NCBI GenBank assembly: GCA_910578735.1 | Contig: CAJTSQ010000020.1 | Location: forward strand, 1 to 42,008 | Length of the DNA: 42,008 bases | DNA from: an uncultured Oscillospiraceae bacterium | GTDB lineage: Bacteria > Bacillota > Clostridia > Oscillospirales > Oscillospiraceae | Direction of reading: 5' to 3' | In this document: positions 32,301 through 38,991 of the stretch, piece by piece | Layout: every line of letters starts with the position of its first letter | Position numbering within the stretch: position 1 is the stretch's first letter | The notes under the pieces: model-generated | Seen by the model: only the letters and a program-made list of their open reading frames with translations | Databases searched by the model: none | Told to the model about the DNA's origin: nothing | Program-made: the position numbers and the translations under genes

Positions 32301-32368
32301 TTGCCCGCCAGAGTGATAAGCATGATGAAGCTGATGGTTTTCGCCGCGCTATTCTGACGCTCTTCCAC
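29339..32368 (-). CDS. MurJ-type lipid flippase fused to O-antigen ligase/polymerase-like protein
   Basis: One open frame of 1009 residues holds two membrane proteins. Residues 1 to about 523 are a MurJ/MviN flippase of normal length (FIMLITLAGKVLGLYRDRLL, ASRIPRVFFDAVFASAIAAC, then some 14 helices). From Met531 onward is an O-antigen ligase/Wzy-like polymerase with about 12 helices, including STLQNPNMLAEYLVLILPLG, LTLSRGGWLGALIAG and AQHSHNLLLQLVSDASIWGL. The GTG at 32368 has GGGAGGGG upstream; a TTG at 32401 lies at the likely transcription start and is rejected. At the join an internal ATG (30778) has a weak ribosome binding site, so the second half may also be made alone. It would flip and polymerise or ligate cell wall glycan. 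Confidence 0.88.
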   Translation of the reverse strand: MEERQNSAAKTISFIMLITLAGKVLGLYRDRLLAVHYSTGPAASAFFTASRIPRVFFDAVFASAIAACFIPVFSEYLEKKGRREAMRFAGSFLTVIALLTGALTLVGMAFPQPLIALFADYSDPQTTALAVSLTRVMFPTVLFSGLAFSLVGILQAQDHFTAPALMSTVSNLVIIGYFFTLDKSLGIYGLAAAYLLGWFLQGVIQLPPLRRLDFRFQPGLDLRSEGMKKVLTLMGPVVVSTWVLPINQAINARFGSRLYDGAGVAALEYASNLYLVIAGVFILSVTNVIFPKLSRLTAGGREGEFRATIRQTLRVSLFFILPMSAGLAAVARPLISLIYGGGQFDAFSAGITATALRWMSLGMAGYALQNVLSRAYFARQQGRAPLLAGVAAIAVNLLLCWALADRFSVAGLALAGAAASTVYALLLLLPLQRGEDRLLDGTALRELCKMALSAGAMGLCVWKAQGTLAALLPGGKKGELLVLALSALGGAVLYFLLTLILRVEETRLLLSMAAGSAQPEGANLTKRGQVMEQVKDVLDASLLWRALTALYLWFGRQWRSSGVVRWFLHPRPWAQAASESSIFCRLWLRLHGALCRLYEALRLERLFSGSVFLHCGLWCAGTAALSPLLPTMAALGLVLICFASLALTLLRQRERTLCYSPMNKYLLLFCGIYLVATLLSVTPRGSLQPGILFICFSLFALVVENALTGRRLTLLFTQALVLSAAVVSLIGIGQYLLGVTGAASWLDSDMFSDVTTRVFSTLQNPNMLAEYLVLILPLGGALLLSARTNLERLWWLGCCGLIALALVLTLSRGGWLGALIAGTVFVLLLKPQLILLAPVVLAALYFLMPDTVINRFTSIGNLKDSSTSYRVSIWMGSLAMLKDYWLCGIGPGTEAFNLVYPAYGYAAAYAQHSHNLLLQLVSDASIWGLLFFLLLIFSFTRQLCISISRCPDWRTRLFPAAALAGVMGFLAQGMTDYSFYNFRVTLVFWAVLGLGAAWARLTGEEVPPA

Positions 32369-32408
32369 AGAGGCCCCTCCCTGTCTGCCCAAAATTTGCA
32401 ATCAGTAC

Positions 32409-32437
32409 ATTTTACACCAAGTGCGGCCCTTTTTCAA
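32409..32437 (-). promoter_or_regulatory. Housekeeping promoter of the surface-polysaccharide operon
   Basis: On the minus strand TTGAAA (32437-32432) and TAAAAT (32414-32409) are exactly 17 bases apart, ending about 40 bases before the GTG start of the MurJ fusion. A 20-base motif shared with the exporter promoter region (32443-32462) sits five bases upstream of the -35. Confidence 0.82.
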
Positions 32438-32526
32438 CCGCTCATTCCTTAAGTATTTGTAAATATCCGCCGGAAAAGAACCAGCGGCCCGATTTGAAAT
32501 CGGGCCGCTGGGTTTGAGTAAAATGC

Positions 32527-33963
32527 TTACCCCAGGATACGCTGATAAATCTCCAGATACTGCTTGGCGGAGTTCTTCCAGGAGAAGTCGGCGGACATGC
32601 CCTCCTTTTGCAGGCCGCGCCAGGCCTTGCTGTTGTTATGGTACAGGTCCACCGCCTCGCGCAGGACCCAGACCATGTCGCTGGCGCTGATGTTGGAGAA
32701 GGTGAAGCCCCGGCCTGTGCCCTCGTACTTGTTGTAGGGGGTGACTGTGTCCTTCAGGCCGCCGGTCTCCCGCACTACAGGGATGGTGCCGAAGCGCATG
32801 GCGATCATCTGGCTCAGGCCGCAGGGCTCGGAGACGGAGGGCATGAGGAACAGGTCCGCTCCGGCGTAGATCAGGTTGGACAGGGGGGCGGAGTAGGTCA
32901 GCTGGGCGGCGAAGCGGCCGGGATACTGGCCCTGAGCATGACGGAAAGCCTCCTCATACTGCCAGTCGCCGGTACCCAGTACCACCATCTGCACGTCCAT
33001 GCCCATAATCTCGTTCAGGGCGTCGGTGACCATAGAGAAGCCCTTGTGCCCCACCAGGCGGGAGACGCAGGCGATGAGGGGGACGTCCGCCCGCTCCTCC
33101 AGGCCGACCGTCTGCTGAAGGGTCTGCTTGCAGGCGGCCTTGCCCTTGGACAGGGTTTTCAGGGTGAAGTTGGCGGGCAGGCCGGTCATGGACGCGGGGT
33201 TGTTCAGGTCTACGTCGATGCCGTTGAGGATGCCCTCCAGCTTTCCGCTCTGCTGGTTGATGACCCCGTCCAGGCCGTGGGCGTAGAAGGGGGTGCGCAG
33301 CTCTTGGGCGTAGGTGGGGGAGACGGTGGTGACGAAGTTGGAGGCCATGATGGCGCCCTTCATCAGGTTTACGTCCCGGTGATAGGCCAGCATCCCCTCG
33401 TTGAAGTAGCTGCGGTCCAGGCCGATGACGTCCTGGAGTACCTGGTCGCCGTACCGGCCCTGATACTCGATGTTGTGGATGGTGTAGACAGTCCTGGCGT
33501 TCCCCAGCTGAGGAATGGCGTATTTCTCCTCCAGCAGGTAGACCGGGACCAGGGCGGTCTGCCAGTCGTTGCAGTGGATAATATCGGGGGCCCAGTCCAG
33601 CTGGCCCGGGGTCTCGATGACGGCGCGGGAGAAGTAGGCGAAGCGCTCACAGTCGTCAAAGTGGCCATAGAGCTGCCAGCGCTTGAAGTAGTACTCGTTG
33701 TCTACAAACCAGAAGGTGACGCCGTTGTACTCCAGCTCAAAGATTCCGCAGTACACCTGCCGCCAGGCCAGAGTTACATTAAAGAATTTGAGGAAGGTCA
33801 TCTGGCTGCGCCAATCCTCGCTGATGCCCTCGTACAGGGGGAGGATGACCTTGACCTCGTGGCCCTCGGACGCTAAGGCCTGGGGGAGGGAGCCGGCCAC
33901 GTCGGCCAGACCGCCGGTTTTGATAAAGGGGGCCGCCTCGGAGGTTGCAAACAGAATTTTCAT
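32527..33963 (-). CDS. glgA: Glycogen synthase (ADP-glucose type)
   Basis: This 478-residue GT5 enzyme transfers glucose from ADP-glucose to the growing alpha-1,4 chain. The N-terminus has the ADP-glucose-binding KTGGLADVAGSLPQAL beginning at Lys15. HNIEYQGRYGDQVLQD and SPTYAQELRTP lie in the middle. The C-terminal donor domain has SRLVGHKGFSMV and SEPCGLSQMIAMRFGTIPVV near 376-395. The ATG at 33963 follows AAGGTGA. The much longer in-frame reading from 34146 crosses a palindromic repeat and is rejected. It is the last gene of the glgB-glgC-glgD-glgA operon, with repeat copy B between it and glgD. Confidence 0.96.
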   Translation of the reverse strand: MKILFATSEAAPFIKTGGLADVAGSLPQALASEGHEVKVILPLYEGISEDWRSQMTFLKFFNVTLAWRQVYCGIFELEYNGVTFWFVDNEYYFKRWQLYGHFDDCERFAYFSRAVIETPGQLDWAPDIIHCNDWQTALVPVYLLEEKYAIPQLGNARTVYTIHNIEYQGRYGDQVLQDVIGLDRSYFNEGMLAYHRDVNLMKGAIMASNFVTTVSPTYAQELRTPFYAHGLDGVINQQSGKLEGILNGIDVDLNNPASMTGLPANFTLKTLSKGKAACKQTLQQTVGLEERADVPLIACVSRLVGHKGFSMVTDALNEIMGMDVQMVVLGTGDWQYEEAFRHAQGQYPGRFAAQLTYSAPLSNLIYAGADLFLMPSVSEPCGLSQMIAMRFGTIPVVRETGGLKDTVTPYNKYEGTGRGFTFSNISASDMVWVLREAVDLYHNNSKAWRGLQKEGMSADFSWKNSAKQYLEIYQRILG

Positions 33964-33990
33964 ACAATCACCTTTTCCATTGGAATTTTT

Positions 33991-34065
33991 GTAGGGGCGG
34001 CCTATGGCCGCCCGCCGGTTTCCGGCGGATGCTCTCACATACGGACGGCCACTGGCCGCCCCTAC
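33991..34065. repeat. GTAGGGRCG-type palindromic repeat, copy B
   Basis: The element begins GTAGGGGCG and ends CGCCCCTAC. The left arm is GGGCGGCC-TAT-GGCCGCCC and the right arm is GGACGGCC-ACT-GGCCGCCC. It is inserted in the glgD-glgA gap, 27 bases ahead of the glgA start codon, so it is transcribed with the operon. Confidence 0.75.
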
Positions 34066-34086
34066 AAATGCCGGAAATTTGCAGGA

Positions 34087-34115
34087 GGACGCCCTCCTGG
34101 TTGGGGAGGGCGTCC
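34087..34115. terminator. Hairpin after glgD, possible attenuating terminator
   Basis: GGACGCCCTCC and GGAGGGCGTCC form an 11-pair stem with a seven-base loop, just past the glgD stop. No real U-tract follows on the minus strand, so it may stabilise or only partly terminate the glg transcript. Confidence 0.4.
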
Positions 34116-34123
34116 GAAAGAAA

Positions 34124-35239
34124 TCAGACGACAGAGCCCTTTGCAATGGCCAGGGGGTAGGTGGCGTGGCCCATGAGCATACGGCCCTCGTTTACCGTTA
34201 CATCCTTGTCGGCAATGACATAGGACAGGGAGGCCCCGGCCTTGACCACGGTGCCCTGCATGAGTACACTGTCGCACACCTTGGCGCCCTTCTCCACAAT
34301 GACACCCCGGGAGAGGATGGAGTTCTCCACCTCGCCCTCAATGTAGCAGCCGTCGGCCACAAGAGAACTCTTGGAGACGGACTCGGGGCCGTAGTAGGTG
34401 GAGGGGTTGGACTGGTCCTTGGTGCGGATGGGCCGGGCGGGGTTGAACAGGTCGGCCCGGATGCCGGGGTCCAGCAGGTCCATGGAGCGCTGGTAGTAGT
34501 CGCTCACGGACTGGAAACGGCCCACATAGCCCTTGTGGACATAGGGGACCATTTTCAGGGACTTCATCCGGGGCTGGAGTACGCCGCGGCTGAAATTGGT
34601 TACGTCGTGAGCGGCGCAGTAGTCCACCATGTCCATCAGCAGGCGCTTGGACAGGATGTAGATCTCCAGGGATTCCAGGGCCTTGTCGGCGGCGGTGGGG
34701 TGGACGGACAGGTCGGTAATCCGGCCCTCCTCACTGACCTCCACATACTCGGAGAACCGGGGCGCCCCCTTTAGGGTGGGGGTGCAAACCATTGTGATGT
34801 CCGCCCCGGAGTTCAGATGATGCTCAAAGACCTCGTTGACGGGCAGGTTGATGGCCATATCGCCCCAGGCCAGCAGGACGTAGTCCTGGCGGATGTCCTC
34901 CAAATAGTCGTAGACACCGGCCAGGGCCTCCATGCTGCCCCGGTACTCGCCGTGGCCGGCCTCGGTGTAGCTGAAGGGGGGCAGGATGCGCAGGCCGCCG
35001 TGCTTGCGGCTCAGGTCCCAGTCCTTGCCCGAGCCCAGGTGGTCCAGCAGGGACTGGTAGCTCTGGTGGACCACCACGCCCACGTCGGTCATGCCGGCGT
35101 TGACGCAGTTGGACAGCATGAAGTCGATGAGGCGGTAGCGCCCGCCAAAGGGCAGAGAGCAGGTATTGCGGGGGCGGGTCAGCTCGCCCAGATTGGCGTC
35201 GGAGCGGTATGCAAACAAAATTCCGTGCAGATCGTTCAT
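34124..35239 (-). CDS. glgD: Glucose-1-phosphate adenylyltransferase subunit GlgD
   Basis: This 371-residue protein has a nucleotidyltransferase fold with the second-subunit features of GlgD. The N-terminal loop reads ELTRPRNTCSLPFGGRYRLIDF in place of the catalytic GGxGxRL of GlgC, so it is expected to be catalytically weak and to modulate its partner. The C-terminal part is a left-handed beta helix with hexapeptide-like turns (VADGCYIEGEVENSILSRGV). In Firmicutes GlgC and GlgD form a mixed tetramer more active than GlgC alone. Its ATG overlaps the glgC stop by four bases, fitting equal synthesis of both subunits. Confidence 0.95.
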   Translation of the reverse strand: MNDLHGILFAYRSDANLGELTRPRNTCSLPFGGRYRLIDFMLSNCVNAGMTDVGVVVHQSYQSLLDHLGSGKDWDLSRKHGGLRILPPFSYTEAGHGEYRGSMEALAGVYDYLEDIRQDYVLLAWGDMAINLPVNEVFEHHLNSGADITMVCTPTLKGAPRFSEYVEVSEEGRITDLSVHPTAADKALESLEIYILSKRLLMDMVDYCAAHDVTNFSRGVLQPRMKSLKMVPYVHKGYVGRFQSVSDYYQRSMDLLDPGIRADLFNPARPIRTKDQSNPSTYYGPESVSKSSLVADGCYIEGEVENSILSRGVIVEKGAKVCDSVLMQGTVVKAGASLSYVIADKDVTVNEGRMLMGHATYPLAIAKGSVV

Positions 35240-36444
35240 GCCTGCTCACCTCCCTTCACATCTTCGCGGATCATGGCCTTTGGTGAGACGGTGGCCTTTT
35301 CCCCGATGGTGACCCCGCCGGCCACCACGGCGATGCCCCAGTTCTCGCTGCCGTCGGGGGCGGAGCCCACCACCGCGCCGGCTTCCACAGTGGCGTTCTC
35401 GGCCACAATGGAGTAGTACACCTTGGCGCCCTCCTTAACAGTGGCGCCGGGCATGAGGATGGAATATTGAATGTCTGCCCCCGTCCCCACGGTGACCGTG
35501 TTGAACAGTACCGAGTTGGCCACAATGCCGTCCACCTGGCTGCCGCCGGTGACCAGGGAGTGGGAGATGGAGGCGTTGGGGCCGGTGACGTGAGGGGGCT
35601 TGATGGGGGTGCGGGCGTAGATGGGCCAGCTCTCGTCGTACATGTCCAGACCGCTGTTGCGGGACAGCAGGTCCATGTTGGCGTCCCACAGGGAGTCGAT
35701 GGTGCCCACGTCCTTCCAGTAGCCGGCGAAGCGGTAGGCCATCAGCTTCTCCCCGGCATTCAGCATGTTGGGGATGATGTTCTTGCCAAAGTCGTTGGAG
35801 GAGTTGGGGTCGGCCTCATCGTCGATGAGGTATTTTCTCAGCTTGGACCAGGTGAACACATAGATGCCCATGGAGGCCAGGTTGCTCTTGGGCTGGGGGG
35901 GCTTCTCCTCAAACTCGTAGACCTTGTCGTCGGCCTCCACATTCAGGATGCCGAAGCGCTTGGCCTCCTCCATGGTGACCTCCAGCACCGAGATGGTGCA
36001 GGCGGCCTCGGACTTCTTATGGAACGCGACCATCTCGGAGTAGTCCATCTTGTAGATGTGGTCACCGGACAGGACCACCACATACTCAGGGTCGTACAGG
36101 TCTAGGAAGCCGATGTTCTGGTAGATGGCGTTGGCAGTGCCCTTGTACCAGCTGCCCTTTTCGCCCTCACCCAGGTAGGGGGGGAGGATATGGACACCCC
36201 CGTCGGACCGGTCCAGGTCCCAAGGCTGGCCGTTGCCCAGGTAGCTGTTCAGCTCCAGGGGGCGGTATTGGGTGAGGACACCCACCGTATCGATGCCGGA
36301 GTTGACGCAGTTGGACAGGGGAAAGTCGATGATGCGGTACTTTCCGCCGAAGGGGACGGCGGGCTTTGCCACGTTGCTGGTCAGGGCGTAGAGCCGACTG
36401 CCCTGGCCGCCGGCCAACAACATGGCAACAACTTCTTTCTTCAT
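35236..36444 (-). CDS. glgC: Glucose-1-phosphate adenylyltransferase catalytic subunit
   Basis: This 402-residue enzyme makes ADP-glucose from ATP and glucose 1-phosphate, the committed step of glycogen synthesis. It has the nucleotide-binding LAGGQGSRLYALT and KPAVPFGGKYRIIDFPLSNC, then VVVLSGDHIYKMDY with the metal-binding Asp, EEKPPQPKSNLASMGIYVF for the sugar phosphate, and a C-terminal beta-helix with hexapeptide-like repeats. The ATG at 36444 is preferred since AGAGGTG precedes it; an in-frame GTG at 36453 lies inside that ribosome binding site. It is followed without a gap by glgD. Confidence 0.96.
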   Translation of the reverse strand: MKKEVVAMLLAGGQGSRLYALTSNVAKPAVPFGGKYRIIDFPLSNCVNSGIDTVGVLTQYRPLELNSYLGNGQPWDLDRSDGGVHILPPYLGEGEKGSWYKGTANAIYQNIGFLDLYDPEYVVVLSGDHIYKMDYSEMVAFHKKSEAACTISVLEVTMEEAKRFGILNVEADDKVYEFEEKPPQPKSNLASMGIYVFTWSKLRKYLIDDEADPNSSNDFGKNIIPNMLNAGEKLMAYRFAGYWKDVGTIDSLWDANMDLLSRNSGLDMYDESWPIYARTPIKPPHVTGPNASISHSLVTGGSQVDGIVANSVLFNTVTVGTGADIQYSILMPGATVKEGAKVYYSIVAENATVEAGAVVGSAPDGSENWGIAVVAGGVTIGEKATVSPKAMIREDVKGGEQA

Positions 36445-36490
36445 ATTGCTCACCTCTTACTTTTTTGCGCGATGACATCTATGCAGAGAC

Positions 36491-36659
36491 CGGGGCGCAA
36501 GGCCCCGAGGGTGCCCGGGGGGGGCCGCTTGGGCGGCCGTATGCGGGGCGGCGCGGAGGCCGCCGGGGGTGTGGGGCGGCGTGGAGGCCGCCAGGGGTGT
36601 GGGGCGGCGCGGAGGCCGCCCCCTACGTGCGCCTGCGGGCGGACAATGTCCGCCCCTAC
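36491..36659. repeat. Repeat cluster between glgC and glgB: 28-base tandem units and palindromic repeat copy C
   Basis: A small hairpin (CGGGGC-GCAAG-GCCCCG, 36491-36507) is followed by three near-identical 28-base units at 36545-36572, 36573-36600 and 36601-36628, each built on GGGGCGGCGYGGAGGCCGCC. The cluster ends with the hairpin GGGCGGAC-AAT-GTCCGCCC and CCCTAC at 36659, the right end of the GTAGGGRCG family. The glgB stop codon lies inside this right end. Confidence 0.7.
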
Positions 36660-38719
36660 GCCTTGGTGCGGGCCGCCTTCTTGGGCTTGGCGGGGGCTTT
36701 TTCCGCCTTGGCCGCCTTTTTGGCGGGCTTTTTCTCCACCTTGGCCGACTTCTTCTCCGCCTTGGCGGCGTCGCTGGCCTTTTCCGCCTTGGGCTTGCGC
36801 ACCGGGTTCTTCCGCACGCAGCGATAGATCACCGCCGACATGGGGGGCAGGTCGATGGCAAAGGACTGCTGCTGGTCGTGGCAGGGGATCTTCTCCGTCT
36901 TCACCGGCTCCTTGTCCCCCAGGCCCTCGCCGCCGAAGGCGGGGTCGTCGGTGTTGAAGGCCACGCCCCAGCTGCCGCCGAAGGGAGCCCCTACCCGGTA
37001 GCCGTTGCGGTGCTCGGGGGAGAAGTTGCACACCACGATAAGGGGATTGCCCTTCCGGTCCCAGCGCAGGAAAGCTACAGTGTTGGCGTTGTTGTCGTCG
37101 GCACACAGCCACTGGAAGCCCTGCCAGGAGTCGTCCTGATCCCAGAGGGGGGACTGCTCCAGGTAGAAGGCGTTCATAGCCTTGAAGAAGTCCTGGGTCT
37201 GGCGGTGGGGGGTGTATTGCAGCAGATGCCAGTCCAGAGAGTATTCAAAGTGCCACTCGTTCCACTGGCCCAGCTCCGCCCCCATGAAGGTGAGCTTTTT
37301 GCCCGGGTGGGTCATCATGTAGGTGTAGAAGGCCCGGACGCCGGCAAACTTCAGCGGGTTGTCCCCGGGCATCTTGCCGAAGAAGGAGCCCTTCATGTGA
37401 ACCACCTCGTCGTGGGACAGGGGAAGAATATAGTTTTCTGAGAAGGCGTACATCAGGGAGAAGGTGATGTCCCGGTGGTTGAACTGGCGGAAGTAGGGGT
37501 CCAGCTTGATATAGTGGCAGATGTCGTTCATCCAGCCCATGTTCCACTTGAAGTTGAAGCCCAGGCCGCCGTCGTCCACCGGCTTGGTCACCTTGGGCCA
37601 GGCGGTGGACTCCTCCGCCACCATGAGCACGTCGGGGTGGGCGGCGAAGACAGCGGTGTTCAGGTCCTGGAAGAACTTGATGGCCTCCAGATTCTCGTGG
37701 CCGCCGTTCACATTGGGCAGCCACTCGCCGTCCTTCCGGTTGTAGTCCAGATAGAGCATGGAGGACACCGCGTCTACCCGCAGGCCGTCCATGTGGTACT
37801 CCTCCAGCCAGAACATGGCCGAGGAGAACAGGAAGGAGCGCACCTCGCTGCGGCCAAAGTCGAACACATCGGTGCCCCACTCCTTGTGCTCCCCCTTCCG
37901 GGGGTCGGCGTACTCATAAGTGGGGGTGCCGTCGAAGTTGTACAGGCCGAAAGCATCACGGGGGAAGTGGGCGGGAACCCAGTCCATAATGACCCCCACG
38001 CCCGCCTGGTGGAGCTGATCGATGAGATATTTCAGGTCGTCCGGAATGCCGTAGCGGCTGGTGGCGGCGAAGTAGCCGGTGCACTGGTAGCCCCAGGAGG
38101 CATCTAGGGGATGCTCGGTGACGGGGAGCAGCTCTACGTGAGTGAAGCCCATCTCCTTTACATAGGGGACCAGGTAGGAGGCGATATCGCGGTAGCTGAG
38201 GAACTCCCCTTCGCCGGTGCGCCGCCAGGAGCCCAGGTGGCACTCGTAGATGTTCATGGGCCGGCGGTAGGGCGGGTTTTTGGCCCGGAAGGCGAACCAG
38301 TCCCGGTCGCCCCACTGGTAGCCGGTATTCAGGTCGTAGATCTTGGTGGACACGTCAGGCCGGGTGGCGGCGTGGAAGCCGTAGGGGTCGGCCTTACCTA
38401 CAAAGGTGCCGTCCGTTTTATGTACGGCATACTGGTAAGAGTCGTAGCGGTTCAGGCCAGGGATAAAGGCCTCCCAAATGCCGCCCTCCACCTTTTCCAT
38501 TGGTGTGGCTTCCAGGTCCCAGCCATTGAAATCACCGATAATTGTAATCCGCGGGGCATTGGGAGCCCATACTCGGAAGAGGTAGCCCTCCGTCCCGTTT
38601 TCATCCCTGGCCGGGTGGGAGCCGAAGCACTTCCAGGCGTGGGTGGAGCGGCCTTCTGAGAAGGCCTCTAGCTCTAAAAACAGGTCGTTTGCGGAGAGAT
38701 TTTCTTGATATTTGGACAT
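36656..38719 (-). CDS. glgB: 1,4-alpha-glucan branching enzyme with basic tail
   Basis: This 687-residue enzyme makes alpha-1,6 branches in glycogen. An N-terminal CBM48 domain (FRVWAPNAPRITIIGDFNGWD) precedes the GH13 barrel. The nucleophile is Asp316 in DGLRVDAV, the acid/base Glu369 in MVAEES, and the third acid is in LPLSHDEVVH. The barrel is followed by a beta-sandwich. After the normal end (AVIYRCVRK) comes an unusual Lys/Ala-rich tail of about 50 residues (repeats such as KAEKKSAKVEKKPAKKAAK), resembling nucleic-acid-binding or low-complexity tails. The ATG at 38719 follows GAGGTGA. The TAG stop is part of a palindromic repeat. First gene of the glg operon. Confidence 0.95.
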   Translation of the reverse strand: MSKYQENLSANDLFLELEAFSEGRSTHAWKCFGSHPARDENGTEGYLFRVWAPNAPRITIIGDFNGWDLEATPMEKVEGGIWEAFIPGLNRYDSYQYAVHKTDGTFVGKADPYGFHAATRPDVSTKIYDLNTGYQWGDRDWFAFRAKNPPYRRPMNIYECHLGSWRRTGEGEFLSYRDIASYLVPYVKEMGFTHVELLPVTEHPLDASWGYQCTGYFAATSRYGIPDDLKYLIDQLHQAGVGVIMDWVPAHFPRDAFGLYNFDGTPTYEYADPRKGEHKEWGTDVFDFGRSEVRSFLFSSAMFWLEEYHMDGLRVDAVSSMLYLDYNRKDGEWLPNVNGGHENLEAIKFFQDLNTAVFAAHPDVLMVAEESTAWPKVTKPVDDGGLGFNFKWNMGWMNDICHYIKLDPYFRQFNHRDITFSLMYAFSENYILPLSHDEVVHMKGSFFGKMPGDNPLKFAGVRAFYTYMMTHPGKKLTFMGAELGQWNEWHFEYSLDWHLLQYTPHRQTQDFFKAMNAFYLEQSPLWDQDDSWQGFQWLCADDNNANTVAFLRWDRKGNPLIVVCNFSPEHRNGYRVGAPFGGSWGVAFNTDDPAFGGEGLGDKEPVKTEKIPCHDQQQSFAIDLPPMSAVIYRCVRKNPVRKPKAEKASDAAKAEKKSAKVEKKPAKKAAKAEKAPAKPKKAARTKA

Positions 38720-38806
38720 ATTTATCACCTCATGGTATCTTTTGTAGATGTTTATCGGCGAAATCCAACAAGGGGGCGTGGAAAGTGCTTAGGTATATTT
38801 ATCAAA

Positions 38807-38835
38807 ATTATACAACATCTGAGAAGAACCGTCAA
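38807..38835 (-). promoter_or_regulatory. Strong promoter of the glycogen operon
   Basis: On the minus strand TTGACG (38835-38830) and TATAAT (38812-38807) are exactly 17 bases apart, near consensus, giving a leader of about 80 bases before glgB. The region between the promoter and the start codon shows no riboswitch that I recognise. Confidence 0.88.
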
Positions 38836-38911
38836 GTAAAATAGTGGAAAACTGGAGGGGAACTTGAAAGAAATTCTTAGAGCGGCAAGGGATGGAAGGA
38901 GCCGCGGCTTC

Positions 38912-38979
38912 GTAGGGACGCATCACGATGCGTCCGCCTTTATCTTTGGGAAGACGGACGCTTCATGAAGCGTCCCTAC
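38912..38979. repeat. GTAGGGRCG-type palindromic repeat, copy D
   Basis: The element begins GTAGGGACG and ends CGTCCCTAC. The left hairpin is GGACGCATC-AC-GATGCGTCC and the right hairpin is GGACGCTTC-AT-GAAGCGTCC. It lies between the glg promoter and the end of the carboxypeptidase gene, where it may also act as that gene's 3' structure. It is copy A in inverted orientation without the inner direct repeats. Confidence 0.78.
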
Positions 38980-38991
38980 AGGACATAACCT

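Noticed and set aside
32398..32401. TTG at 32401 as the start of the MurJ fusion
   Set aside because: It coincides with the expected transcription start of the promoter at 32409-32437, and a GTG at 32368 has a strong ribosome binding site.
33964..34146. N-terminal extension of glgA by 61 codons
   Set aside because: The extension reads through palindromic repeat copy B; the family N-terminus MKILFATSEAAPF and a ribosome binding site place the start at 33963.
36545..36628. Three 28-base repeats considered as a CRISPR array
   Set aside because: The units are directly adjacent with no unique spacers, lie within an operon, and there are no cas genes.
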